Below, one piece after another: positions 24,101-33,187 of a stretch of DNA of 64,000 bases (its first letter is position 1; every line of letters starts with the position of its first letter). The notes beneath the pieces were generated by a model, which saw only the letters and a list, made by a program, of their open reading frames with translations, ran no database searches and was not told the origin of the DNA. Source of the DNA: Oscheius dolichura (Eukaryota; Nematoda; Chromadorea; Rhabditida; Rhabditidae); contig OW051492.1 of the NCBI GenBank assembly GCA_932521035.1, forward strand, positions 868,001 to 932,000. Direction: 5' to 3'. Made by a program: the position numbers and the translations under genes.

Positions 24101-27100
24101 TAATATTTTTTAATGTATAAATTAATATATAATATTTTATAGTTACGTGTTGATGGAGCTGGTAGAGACGGAAAAAGACTATGTCCGTGATTTGACCTCC
24201 GTCGTCGAAGGCTACATAGCCAATTTGGAGCAGATGGAACTGCCGGCTGAGCTCCAGGGAAAGGATAAAATTATCTTTGCCAATATTGCTCAAATATTGG
24301 AATTTCATAAAACGAGTTTCTTAAAAGAAATTGAAAAGTGCCTTGAGAATTATGAAGCTGCTGGTAATGCCTTTGTTAAATATGTGAGTTTTCCATTAAT
24401 TTTATCCAGTTTTTTATATTTTAAACTAAAAAATATAATAATTTTCTTTAATATAATTATTTAGCAACGACGTCTGGATGTTCTCTACGTTAAATATTGT
24501 CAAAATAAACCAAAATCTGACTATCTCGTCTCCCAGGATGATTTTGAAGCCGTGAGTTTTGAACTTCACCTGTTCGCGCCCATTGCGTCTTGACAAATGC
24601 ATAATTTTTAATGCTTGGTATGTCACAATGTAGCTTAGACTCTGCTCTACAAAATGTGGTTTTAATTGTTAAATTTAAAGGTCTGAATCAAAAGTTACAG
24701 TAATTTTAAACGGCGCGCCTTCAAGAAGGGGTAGAAAGGAGGTTTTAGCCTTTTGAATAGAAATCGAGTGGATTACTATATTTTTAATGGTTCTAACAAT
24801 AACAAACCCTTAATTAGACCTTAAAAAAGGCCAGGAACTATCCCAAAGATCCATTTTGAACGCGATCCCGGGTGTGAAGAATTGCTCCCAAAATCAAATC
24901 TCGGTCTCACTGAAACTTGGAAGAAGACGCCGCCATCCTGGGATTCAATTAGTCGCTGCTTGTTTGTGTTCAAAAAGAGAGAAAAATATCACAGAGATCG
25001 TTTAAAATTGAGAAATTTTCAGTTCTTCGCCGAGACAAAAGCCAAACTCGGACATAAAGTGGCTCTATGTGATCTGTTGATCAAACCCGTACAACGGATT
25101 ATGAAATATCAGCTACTATTAAAGGTCAGTTTACACATTATTTATCGTTCTCGTGGCTAAAATCCGCGCCCCTGCACCCGTAAAATCTCGGCAGCTGGCA
25201 GGACGGGAAAGCGTCGGCCTTCAAATACCAGAGCGCGCTGCTGCCGAGATTTTACGGGTGCGGCGGCACGAATCTCAGGAATATTTAAGCCGATTTTTCT
25301 TTTTAAAAAAACGTAATTGTCAGGATATTCTACGCTATACGGAGAGGGCAAAAGATCCTACGAATACCCTGAAACAAGCCCTGCAAGTAATGCACGTCGT
25401 GCCGAAAGCCTGTGACGATATGATGCAAGTCGGTCGGTTACAGAACTTCGACGGGAACTTGACCGCCCAGGGACGGCTAATCTACCAGGTACTGTATTCT
25501 GCTCTTCCCTTTGGGACCCAAATCTTCCAGGGAACGTTGTCAATCGCCGAAACTTCCGGTTCAAGTTCCCAAAAACCGAAGGATCGGAGAATTTTCCTCT
25601 TCGAGCAGTCGGCTATTATTGCCGACCATATCCCTCCCAAAAATAACTACGGCAATCCGACGTACATCTTTAAAAATCAGATTATGGTACAGTAATCCGG
25701 ATTAAAGATCTAAAATAGCTAATTTTAAGGTAAATAAGATGCAATTTCAAAAGAATTGTTCGCCGGATGAGCCGCTGAAATTCATTATTGGGAGTACGGA
25801 TACGACGACGCCGAACTTCGTGGCGATTGCACAGACACAGGAGGAAAAAGACGAATGGGTACAGAAGTTGGAAGATATGTTGGATCAACAGAAGAGAATG
25901 TTGGAACAGCTCGTGAACCCGAAGAAATTCATGGGGGCCGACGATATCGCCACGGGATTAGGTGGAATGAGCTTGTGAGTTTGAAAAGTACCATTTTCCC
26001 GGGGTTTTTATCCTTTAAAATGCTTTAATCTTCAAATTTAGTGGGTAAATAATATCCTAGAACGTTTTTTAAACTTAAAAATTGCTTTATTTTGGAGAAA
26101 ACGCGAATTGGACCAGAATGACAGCAATGGGGATTTTAATTTTTCTACTTCCAAATCATAGAACTGTCCACTGCCGAGATTTTACGGGTGCAGGTGACAA
26201 CAAAATTTTGAACAGCTGACCGGAAATTGGGGTTCAAAGTCAAATTTGGCCATTTTTTTGGGTAAAGTTGCCTTAACCCCCGATTTTTCGGCGTTTTCAA
26301 ATTAAAGGACTGTTTACTAAATTTCCCGACCATCTTTAAAGTAAAGGATGTTAATTTCTGTTGATTTCAGAGGTGGAAGTAAAGCTCCGCCGGCCAAGGC
26401 TTCTCCCGCGGCGAAGCCAACAACTCCGAAGCCGGAATCCCCCAAGAAGAGTAAACTGTTCGGTTTCGGGAAGTCGTCAAAAACCTCCTCGAAAACACCG
26501 GCATCACCTCCGGTAAGTCATCATTTTTTTCTAATTATTATGGTAGTTACCGTAATCCTTGAAATAGAAACAGGCGGCATGTAAGCGCGCTCTATTGAAC
26601 TGCTTAAAAAATGCTCATTTTCTCTCTATTTTTCCATTATTTTCTAATTTTTTTGACTCTATCATAATCTACACCTTCTGTACAATAATCTAGCAAAGAA
26701 AAAAATTTTTAAAAAGTCTGGAAAAAGTAGCTAAAATGAGAAAATGAGCGCTGTTAGCATTGGGGCGCGCTTATTGGCGGCTTTTCATTTTTCCATGGAA
26801 TACGGTATCTGATCCATTTTTTGCCTTTTTTGGCCCCACTGATCTGATTATAATGCTATATATTTGCAGTGATGTTGTGGCCGTGTCTCTCTCTCTCTCT
26901 AATTACCTCTCCTGCTCCTCCTCCTCCTCGCCTGGCTGCTTCGATAGGCCGCTGTCCCCCCTCTCCGGTGATTCCCCCTCCTTGCTTATTTTTAGGCCGT
27001 ATACCGTATACTGTATACTATCTCACTCTCAGTGTATATATCACCCACAGTCCTTTAATCTAGAAAATTCAAAAATTATGTTTTTTTTGCCCTTTCCCGA

Positions 27101-29961
27101 AGAGAAGAAACATCCCCACAATCCTGGTCCTTTACGGTTCATTTTGCTCCTACAAAACGCTTTTTTTGGAAAAAAAAGTTGAGAATTTTTAAATTTCCCC
27201 CAGCAAAATAGGTTTCCTCATAATAAATTTTCCCGCCCTTTAAAAAAAATTAATATTTGTTTTTAAGAAAATTTCGAAAGATTCTGCTATGTCTCCTTCC
27301 CGTTCATATTTATCCTCCCGCATAATATTCCAAATTTTAGTCAATCAGTCTTAAAAAATACGCTTTGAATTATAAAAAAGTACCCTGACAATTTGCTCCT
27401 CCCTCCATAGAGATCAGTGAAGAAAATGATAAGAACTTCCCCCATCCACCCCCGTTTGTCGTGTATATGTTATGTGATCTCCCCTTTCAATCTTCTTCTT
27501 TATTCTTGGTCTTTATTCACAAATAAAAATTGCTTCTAGATATGAAATTTGTGTTCTATAATGCTTATATTAATTAATAAATATAAAAAAATTGAAGAAA
27601 AATGAATAGAAATGAAGGAAAATGGAGGAAATAGAGAAATGTTGATTTTTACAGTACGAAAAAATTGCGCGATGACGCGCGTAAACAACGGGCGCGCGCA
27701 ATTTATTCCCCTGCTCTATTGTTATTTTTCGGCCAGAAAACGTTATTTTACTCATTTTTTTTCATTTTTTTGATGTTATAATAAAATAGGCATTAAAACT
27801 GCTTAAAATAAATGCTTTAAAGTGGATTTGGCTTCATCTGGCGTGTGTTGTAACCATTTTTCTCTGACTTGATGCTTCGGCTGGGTATCAAATGCTCTCT
27901 GCTTCAAAATTGGCCCTTTCCCGGAAATTTTTCACATTATTTGAATAATTTTGATACTCAGCCGTCCGTCCCGTGTCCAATCAAAGAAGTAATCTACCGC
28001 GTTTAAAGGAAAAGCTTCTCGCCGTGGCTAGCTGTCCATTTTTCCCAATTCAACGGGGCGATCTACTTCTCCACGAAGATGAGGAGGTTTCCCTGCTCCG
28101 TTGCAAATTTTAAAGGTCTAAATCGGTTAAGGTAGATATTGTCGAGGTCCGGGGTCGACGGGCTACAGTATCCAAGCCAGACGGGACTATGGGAACAGTT
28201 CCGGTGTCATTTCTAGTCCCAGGAGAATTGAGAGGGGATTCGCTGGTGCAACAGATCGAATATCGGAGACAATGGCTGACGGCCGTGGATGGGACCAGTA
28301 CGGATCGACGGGCAATGTCCAGCCCATTATCTGAAGGAAAGGCAAGTTTTTATAGCCTTATAAAAGGCGCTAAATCCTTTAAAATTGAAATAGAGCGTAC
28401 TACCGTAATCTTTACCCTTGGGATAACGTTTTGGGCTGACAGACACTATTAGGATCGCCAATTGGGTATAAAATGTATGTCATCTTATTAAGCTCGACGA
28501 GATCTATCGAATGGGCTATCACACATCCGTAGAACCCATGGTTTTTATCCCCCAAACCCTCGATCCAGTCCGGGAAGAGATTTCGACAATTCAAATCTTC
28601 CATTTTTCTTAATTGCCCTGGTTCTGGTGCATAGGAAGAGCTCTGGCGACAAGACCTGGTTCTTCTTGACCAGCTTGAAGAGCTCTTTCGAATGAGCTAT
28701 GAATCAACCAGAGTTGCCAAACTTTTTTAGGGTAAAAATAAAGACCATTGAGTGTTTTAGCACTTTTCGGGGACTTTCGAGATTTTTGGTCACTCTTTGG
28801 CGCTCTTCACCTCAAAAATGCTTTTTTTCAATTATTTTTGTGGTTGTGCTTATGGTAAATTGTCAATATCCAAGGCTAGAGAACTCGGTTCTTGAGTAAT
28901 TTTGGAAAATTTGAGATCATTAGGAGCTATTAGCCATTTTCCGCGTTTTTGAGCCAAAATCAAAAGTTACCGTCAATTTCCAGCTTTCCGTAGTTTCCAA
29001 ACCGGTTTGGAGTGATGGCCGCCCGGAATTTATTCGAGGAATAACCGATATTCGAGTCCGGGAAGGAGATAGGATCGAGCTGGCCCCTCTGGTCCTCTCC
29101 ACCGTGCCGTATTCTCTGGTCTGGAGGGGAACGGCCCTCGAAGCTGGTCGTGCCATCATCGAGGTACTCTCTTCCAGTCAGGAATTACAGTAATCCAATA
29201 TTTTTTTCAGAAAGAGGGCCTCCACAGCCGGCTGGTTATCCCCTCGGTGACTGCCGAAGACACGGGACCGTATTCTGTGGTGGCTGAAAATGAATTCGGG
29301 ATAACATCCCAGGTGGCACTGGTTACGGTAGCCGGGAGACCGCAGCCACCCTCGAATTTGAGAGTTAGACGGATTGGAGCGTTTTCACTGCGATTGGATT
29401 GGGAGAAAAGTACCAGTTCGGCTGTGAGATACGCAATTGAGTGCCGGAGAGAAGGTACGGTACTTTTTTCGCTTTGGGACACGAAATACGGGTCAGTATG
29501 GCGCATTTCTGGGGGAAGCGCACCAGCTTTGCGCTTTTTCGGTGCAATAGATCAAAAATACTAATTATGGTATGCTAACTATTTTAAAACTCTTGCACCA
29601 AAAAAGTTGGCGTGCTTCCCAAGCAAATGCGCCATACTGGCCCATATCCGGTGTCTCCCCCAAAAATCCTCCAATTTTTTCGCTTTTTTTCAGATCTCCA
29701 CTCCTTCTGGTGCCCAGCAAGTGCTCTAAAAGATACAAAAGTCCAGATAAAGGGATTCTACCCCTCGCTGTATTATATACGCGTATTTGCCTACAATTCG
29801 GACTTTCGAAGTCGGCCAACAAACGAGGTTACTATGAATTTTGGTGTTCCTTACTTGGTAAGATTATATTTTACATTTAAAAATGATGTTAATGGTTTCA
29901 GGAGGATACAGATGAGTCGCAGGACGACCGTACTCCGTTTAGTAGGAGTGAATCTGTATAA
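3137..29961 (+). CDS. unc-73: UNC-73/Trio-type Rho guanine nucleotide exchange factor, C-terminal part
   Basis: Trio-family GEFs activate Rho GTPases in axon guidance and cell migration; the second DH-PH pair acts on RhoA-like targets. Exons read: 3137-3280 (5' edge uncertain), 5037-5123 and 6036-6138 (SH3, with [16 protein letters not shown]), 11443-11461 (19 nt), 11727-11983, 12082-12154, 17666-17774, 20021-20098, 21829-21889, 22651-22703 (Ser/Pro/Gln linker), 23991-24088, 24143-24383, 24465-24551, 25023-25124, 25324-25488 (DH2, with [16 protein letters not shown]), 25531-25686 and 25730-25974 (PH2), 26371-26512, 27962-28086 and 28132-28341 (second SH3-like), 28635 to about 28712, 28984-29163 and 29211-29454 (Ig), to 29857 (FnIII, from 29694), and 29902-29961 with the stop. 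Phases agree except at 26512/27962, where a small exon is probably missing. The order SH3-DH-PH-Ig-FnIII is that of UNC-73. The N-terminal half lies outside the window. Confidence 0.9.
3400..4710. repeat. Degenerate direct repeats within an unc-73 intron
   Basis: Several diverged copies of one unit can be read, near 3415-3490, 3926-4020, 4330-4380, 4450-4540 and 4610-4700. Each has GGCGGGAAA, then CAAATTTGAAT, then a TTTTCCCCGG and GGACTTTTTGG stretch. Spacing is irregular and identity moderate. No coding potential is seen in the intron, which runs from 3281 to 5036. Confidence 0.45.
5649..5734. repeat. 87-bp palindrome family, copy 2
   Basis: GCACCCGTAAAGTCTCGGC is paired with a degraded right arm (GAGATTTTATGGGCGCC); the centre holds GCGCGCGC. 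Confidence 0.6.
6262..6690 (+). repeat. Dense direct cluster of the CTGTCTAACTGTGGC motif
   Basis: About nine copies lie in one orientation within 430 bp. Exact copies are at 6311-6325, 6462-6476 and 6497-6511; others differ by one or two bases, such as CTGTTTAACTGTGGC. The spacers are unrelated and irregular, so this is not a simple tandem array. Confidence 0.7.
7115..7201. repeat. 87-bp palindrome family, copy 3
   Basis: Arms are GCACCCGTAAACTCTCGG and CCGAGATTCTACGGGTGC, with a GCGCGCG core. Confidence 0.7.
8131..8180. repeat. Small hairpin
   Basis: GCTGCGTAA and TTACGCAGC enclose an AT-rich palindromic centre with TTTAATACAGTATTTTAA. Related TACGTAGCCAA and TTTAATACTC pieces recur at 8180-8215 and 8330-8375. 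Confidence 0.5.
9238..9323 (+). repeat. tRNA-like (SINE-like) element
   Basis: A-box-like TGGCGCAGGCGTAAAGCG and B-box-like AGTTCGACTCC are followed by ATTTTTGCTTTG. The cloverleaf is incomplete. Confidence 0.5.
9812..10228. repeat. Long imperfect inverted repeat, about 190-bp arms
   Basis: The left arm contains CCAACGTTCTTCCTCGCCGC, CCAAATGCGCGCCGCGCTC and TTTTATGGCGGACAA. The complements follow in reverse order between about 10095 and 10215. The arms flank a short AT-rich centre near 10020-10060. ORFs of 60-110 codons in both directions are reflections of the symmetry and look non-coding. It could be a non-autonomous DNA element; I see no clear target-site duplication. Confidence 0.7.
10610..10691. 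repeat. 87-bp palindrome family, copy 4
   Basis: Arms are GCACCCGTAGAATCTCGGC and GCCGAGACTTTACGGGTGC. Confidence 0.7.
11205..11260 (+). repeat. Two CTGTCTAACTGTGGC motifs
   Basis: Exact copies are at 11205-11219 and 11246-11260, separated by a GC-rich spacer containing GCGCGC. Confidence 0.7.
12965..14470 (+). repeat. Extended cluster of CTGTCTAACTGTGGC and shortened variants
   Basis: It begins with three short GGCTGTGG units in a row at about 12970-13010 and one full copy near 13015. Copies follow near 13675, 13695, 14068, 14120, 14153, 14182, 14202, 14320, 14342 and 14445. Common changes are AACTGTGG to AGTTGTGG, AATTGTGG or AACCGTGG. Confidence 0.65.
15410..17112. repeat. CTGTCTAACTGTGGC motifs in both orientations
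   Basis: Minus-strand copies near 15415-15465 give way to mixed orientations at 16192-16380, 16648-16705 and 16988-17112. At 16192-16235 a minus copy and a plus copy face each other, making a potential hairpin. Confidence 0.65.
17471..17558. repeat. 87-bp palindrome family, copy 5
   Basis: Near-perfect arms (GCACCCGTAAATTCTCGGC and GCCGAGATTTTACGGGTGC) flank a GCGCGC core. It lies about 100 bp upstream of an unc-73 exon. Confidence 0.75.
18132..18218. repeat. 87-bp palindrome family, copy 6
   Basis: Arms are ACACCCGTAAAATTTCGGC and GCCGAGATTGTACGGGTGC. Confidence 0.7.
18870..19745. repeat. CTGTCTAACTGTGGC motifs, mostly minus strand then plus strand
   Basis: Complementary copies (GCCACAGTTAGACAG) occur near 18873, 18915, 18985, 19017, 19090 and 19135. 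Plus-strand copies follow near 19530, 19580, 19680 and 19733. Confidence 0.65.
20318..23355. repeat. Scattered CTGTCTAACTGTGGC motifs, both strands
   Basis: Copies lie near 20322, 20430-20465, 20615, 21272, 21353, 21380, 21495, 21520, 21695, 22230, 22353, 22420-22470, 23010, 23143, 23170, 23195 and 23330-23350. Near 23143-23185 a minus and a plus copy form an inverted pair. No copy is seen between about 23.4 and 51.9 kb. Confidence 0.6.
22500..22523 (+). repeat. Poly-C tract of about 22
   Basis: A long uninterrupted C run in an unc-73 intron. The complementary G run could form quadruplexes and is prone to length variation. Confidence 0.9.
23678..23733 (+). promoter_or_regulatory. Possible alternative first exon and trans-splice site for a DH2-only unc-73 isoform
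   Basis: A TTCTTCTAG acceptor is followed after five bases by an ATG at 23692. It opens 14 codons ([14 protein letters not shown]) and ends in a TTG|GTAAG donor at 23733. Phase 0 joins directly to the 23991 exon that leads into the DH2 domain. Read from the preceding exon this piece would not stay open. The C. elegans gene is known to make short isoforms that start before the second GEF domain, so an internal start is plausible, but it is inferred. Confidence 0.4.
23869..23920 (+). repeat. 87-bp palindrome family, left half only
   Basis: The left arm GCACCCGTAAGATCTCGGC and a GCGCGCGCGC core are present. The right arm is not recognisable before the DH2 exon. Confidence 0.55.
25174..25261. 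repeat. 87-bp palindrome family, copy in the DH2 intron
   Basis: Arms GCACCCGTAAAATCTCGGC and GCCGAGATTTTACGGGTGC are perfect complements. The element fills nearly half of the 199-bp intron between two DH2 exons and lies about 60 bp before the acceptor. Confidence 0.8.
26171..26191 (+). repeat. 87-bp palindrome family, right half only
   Basis: Only the right arm CTGCCGAGATTTTACGGGTG is present, in the intron after PH2. Confidence 0.6.
26513..27961. other. unc-73 intron after the PH2 linker; a small exon is probably hidden here
   Basis: The upstream exon ends in phase 0, whereas the SH3-like exon at 27962 needs one carried base, so a short exon with length equal to 1 modulo 3 or an alternative donor is expected. 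I could not identify it. A Ser-rich open stretch follows a GCAG acceptor at about 26869, but in phase 0 it starts with TGA. The rest is AT-rich. Confidence 0.4.
29487..29652. repeat. 165-bp inverted-repeat family, copy in the FnIII intron
   Basis: GTCAGTATGGCGCATTT and CAGCTTTGCGCTTTTTCGGT face the complement AATGCGCCATACTGGCCC. The element occupies most of the 239-bp intron and ends 41 bp before the FnIII exon at 29694. Confidence 0.65.
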
Positions 29962-30003
29962 AATATACAAAATCGACGATTACAATGGCCGAACGTTACG
30001 TAT

Positions 30004-30095
30004 CAATGGCGCAGTGGTAGTGCGCCGGATTGTCAATCCAACGTTCTCTGGTTCGTCTCCCACTGGTGCCTATCCCACTTTTGCTTTTTTGTTTT
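30004..30095 (+). repeat. tRNA-like (SINE-like) element just downstream of unc-73
   Basis: TGGCGCAGTGGTAGTGCGC and GGTTCGTCTCCC resemble internal Pol III boxes; ACTTTTGCTTTTTTG follows. It begins 43 bp after the unc-73 stop codon, so it is probably inside the 3' UTR. Confidence 0.5.
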
Positions 30096-30452
30096 TACCA
30101 ATTTTTTATTAGAAAAATTTATTTTAATTGTATAAATTACGCGTAAAGGAGCAAATAAATGTTGAGAGAAGAGAGAAGTAAATATAAATAAATAAATCTG
30201 AAAAACTGAAAAAATACAGTAATACAAGGAGAAAAGATATGAAAGTTATTCAGTCTAGATGATCCTCATCTTTCCATTTTTTTTGTTGAGGATATCTGGA
30301 TTGAATCGGCTTTTTTGTCAACAGAAAAGATGGAAAATACAGTAGTAAAGCGGGTTACGGTACGTATTTTACATTTAAAAAAGAGAGCGGGAAAAGGCAC
30401 TTGTGATATGAAATTCGTGAGCCAGCCGTCTTCACAACTGACTCTCTAATTG

Positions 30453-33187
30453 TCACCTAGGGACCCGGGCGGCGGGGCGACCGCTCTGGTGGAGCAGGGT
30501 TGGCTGCTGATGTTTTCCGTTTTGTTGGCGGGATTCTTGAATTAAATAGCGGAGTCGGCGGCGTTTTCTCCATTGGTCACAACAGATACAGACGATTATT
30601 ATCATCAGGAGGGAAGCGAGCCCTATGGCGCTGACCATCACTATTTCCCGGGAATAGCCTAAATTTGAATGTTTAGGGCTTTTAAAGGAGCTTACAGTGT
30701 TGCTCATCGCTGTAGTCACCTTCTACGCAATTATTTATCCCATTACAGACGAGAGAAGAGTCTATACAGAGCTGGGTACGTGATTGGCAGACTCCTTGTC
30801 CCTAAAATGGAAGTTACTACGCGCCTATTGTTAAATTAGTCGAGGGTTCGACTCCCGCCGCGGTCATTAGACTTTTGCTTTACATTTAACCAGTTTCCCG
30901 GGGTAAAAGCCTGTCAAAAACGTGTAAACGCTATGTTTTTGGGCTATAAATAGAGAGAAAATGGCCTAATCTCCTCATTCATCTATCGTTCACTCAAAAA
31001 TGATGGCTGGTCGTGTACTTTTTCTTCGTGGCTTTGCTTCTGGACCGCCGAAGCCGCCCACTGGGTCGTCGGTATCTCATGCTGCTGGAAAGATAAAAGA
31101 AGGTGCTCAAGAGCTGGGAGCCGCCGGCTATCAGAAGGTGGCCGAGCTGGCCGGATCGGGAAGCACCGCCGCAGCCGGGGCAGCCAAGGAGGGACAGAAG
31201 AAGGCAGCCGAACTGGCGAAGAAGGGCAGCCAGAAGATATCCGAGCTGGCTGGCGCGGGAAAGAAGAAGGCGGAGGAGGTGTCGCAGAAGGGACAACAGG
31301 CTCTGAGCGAGGCTAGCCAGAAGGCCAATAAAGAAGCACAGGAGAGCGTCGACAGCATCAAGAAGAAGGCCATCCAGGCGGAGAAGTCCGGCAGCAGCAT
31401 CATCCAGAAGGGACGCGAATGGCTCGGCAAAAAGGTGGCCGGCAAGTAGACAAGCAATAAAAATGAAGTTGTATTTGATATTTACCTCATTTCTCCATTT
31501 CATTCCAATGTGTGCATGGCGCAGTGGTTAGCGCGCCCGAGTGTCTATCTAAATCGCGCAAGTTCGACTCCCACCTCGTGCAAACATTTTTTGCTTTTTT
31601 TGTTTTCTATCATTTTCGCTTGCCTTCTCGTTTTTACCTGATCTATGCACAGATGACCTCCTTTGCAGATGAATTGATCGCATTTTTCCTTCGGAATTGC
31701 TTCTGTCGACGTATTTGGATCCCCAACCAGGCTTTCCACCGCCGTCCAGACTATTTTAAAGCCTATTCTGCCTTCCAGCGATGTTGGCTGCTTGTCCTTT
31801 GTTGTGAACCTATATTTCCCCTATTTTTTAGTAGAAAATAATGTATTTTACCTGATTAGAAGTCGATTTCCTGAGGAGAGATACGTTCGCATTCCCTCTT
31901 CGGCATAATATTGTTGGTTTCCACAAAATCGTGGTTCCGACGCATCGCCGAAGATTTCTTTCTTTTCTCCGGGTACTTCATGTTTGTAGCCGTCGATTAT
32001 TGACAATTGAGCACGGTCACATTCCGCTGAAATGGAAATATGGTCAAAAAATGATCTGTGATGTTGTATCCGTCTACTCGCCTCATCCCCCTAATGGTGT
32101 AGTGGTTAGCGCGTGCGCCTCTCGTTCCAAAGCTCGAAAGTTCGACTCCCCTACCATGCACTACATTTTGCTTTTATTCTTTCTCACATTTTACCGCCCT
32201 CTTACCAATTGTAGCCGCTAGATGAAGATGTACAAGTCGGACGTAGATCCTCTGCCGTGGTTCTACACGTATCAGCCAATTACACGAACAATTCCTCGGA
32301 TAAGTTGTCGGAAAACCGGGGGAGACGACCTCCCCAGTCAATTCTCCCGGCCTAGATCGTCCGCCACAGGCTCCTGTGATTGGTTTTTCATCCGGGGCCA
32401 TGGATGATTTCGGCTCTCTTATCGCTGCTAAAATAGATGATTTTAAACTAGAAAATGGCGGGAAAACCTTCGGACAAGATGTCATACTGTAGGCGGAAGC
32501 CGCGGTTGAGACCACCCGCTACTCCGGCAACAAATTGGATCCGGAGGCCGGGTTGCATAGTTTCCAACTTTTTTGGCAAGATTTTCCCACACATTCGGGG
32601 GCCGACGTGTTCTTTTCCCTAAAAATCGGGGGGTTTTAACGGTCTGGGCCCCGAAACGATTATATTTGAGTCTCCTGATGGCTATTTTAAAGGTCTAACT
32701 GGTTGCTTTTGACTGTTTTCCACTCACCTGCCTGTCGGATACCACGACAACGATGTAGGCGTCGAGACATTGCCCCGTCTCGGCGTGAGGTTCCGCCAAA
32801 TCGAAGGTTAGAAAAGTGACGTGGAGTACGTTGGAAGGGGTAGACGTGATATTATAGATACAGTTGATACCAGCTGGGTACGGGGAGGGGAATTGTGGCG
32901 ACTCCAGAAGGTCTAAAATTGCCTTTAATTCCCTTCTGAAAAGCGCACGCCTGCACCCGTAAAATCTCGGCAGCTGCGCGCTATAGCAGTGGAATACCAG
33001 GAGAGCGCGCTGCCGAGACTTTACGGGTGCGGCGGCTCAGATTTCGGACTGAATTATGAAGAGTACCAGATGTTGGGATGGCGGAAAAGATGTTACGATG
33101 ACAATCCGAGGTGGTGGCTCCGGCTGCTGTGCCGTGGTCTCCCAGGTGGAGCGCCCCCAGCAGCGCTAGCCACCCGCGGCAGCGCAT
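30453..33187 (-). CDS. sol-2: CUB-CUB-LDLa single-pass membrane protein, SOL-2/Neto-like
   Basis: Neto-type proteins are auxiliary subunits of ionotropic glutamate receptors at synapses. Eight exons agree in phase: 33187-33067 (signal-peptide-like MRCRGWLALLGALHLG), 32912-32728 and 32618-32468 (CUB1, with SPQFPSPYPAGINC and MCGK), 32427-32206 and 32026-31852 (CUB2, with VVSPGFPTTYPRNCSCNW and RFCGN), 31767-31638 (IGFKIVW ends CUB2, then CDQFICKGGHLCI), 30801-30696 (VCNGINNCVEGDYSDEQHC), and 30658-30453 (TM segment IVMVSAIGLASLLMIIIVCI with a basic, Gln/Arg-rich cytoplasmic tail). The predicted length is 431 aa. CUB-CUB-LDLa-TM is the Neto/SOL-2 order, so the symbol rests on architecture. One intron is only 37 bp. 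An in-frame upstream start at 33274 also exists. Confidence 0.8.
30808..30882 (+). repeat. Degraded tRNA-like element in a sol-2-like intron
   Basis: Only the B-box half is clear (GAGGGTTCGACTCCCGCC), followed by ACTTTTGCTTTAC. It abuts the acceptor side of the last LDLa exon of the opposite-strand gene. Confidence 0.4.
31000..31449 (+). CDS. Ala/Lys-rich LEA-like protein, nested in a sol-2-like intron
   Basis: A single-exon ORF of 149 aa. The N-terminus MMAGRVLFLRGFASG is basic and hydrophobic, like a mitochondrial targeting sequence. The rest is a low-complexity amphipathic helix of roughly 11-residue periods rich in Ala, Lys, Glu, Gln and Gly (KKAAELAKKGSQKISELAG), as in group 3 LEA proteins, which protect against desiccation. 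It lies wholly inside the 30802-31637 intron of the opposite-strand CUB gene. GC content is visibly higher than the surroundings. An AATAAA follows at about 31457. The LEA assignment is by composition, so another helical protein is possible. The long antisense ORFs here are shadows of its codon bias. Confidence 0.7.
   Translation: MMAGRVLFLRGFASGPPKPPTGSSVSHAAGKIKEGAQELGAAGYQKVAELAGSGSTAAAGAAKEGQKKAAELAKKGSQKISELAGAGKKKAEEVSQKGQQALSEASQKANKEAQESVDSIKKKAIQAEKSGSSIIQKGREWLGKKVAGK
31512..31597 (+). repeat. tRNA-like (SINE-like) element in a sol-2-like intron
   Basis: TGGCGCAGTGGTTAGCGCGC and AAGTTCGACTCCCACC give A- and B-box matches; TGCA ends may pair. The trailer is ATTTTTTGCTTTTTTTG. It lies about 60 bp after the LEA-like gene. 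Confidence 0.55.
32083..32178 (+). repeat. tRNA-like (SINE-like) element in a sol-2-like intron
   Basis: TGGTGTAGTGGTTAGCGCG and AAGTTCGACTCCCCTACC are followed by CATTTTGCTTTTATT. The anticodon arm is not regular. Confidence 0.55.
32953..33030. repeat. 87-bp palindrome family, copy in the first sol-2-like intron
   Basis: Arms are GCACCCGTAAAATCTCGGC and GCCGAGACTTTACGGGTGC. This copy is shorter (78 bp) and lies between the signal-peptide exon and the CUB1 exon. Confidence 0.75.

Noticed and set aside
26760..27182. 140-codon ORF in the intron after PH2
   Set aside because: I considered it as the missing unc-73 exon, but its GCAG acceptor gives TGA in the needed phase and the peptide is low-complexity.
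30994..31503. 169-codon minus-strand Leu-rich ORF
   Set aside because: A shadow of the Ala/Lys-rich LEA-like gene; Leu-rich antisense is expected from GCC/AAG codons.
31638..31767. Apparent frameshift between CUB2 and LDLa
   Set aside because: A first reading from the acceptor at 31759 put the LDLa out of frame. Using the acceptor at 31768 (GGAAGGCAG) gives GNRLLIRIGFKIVW and restores the frame, so no frameshift is needed.
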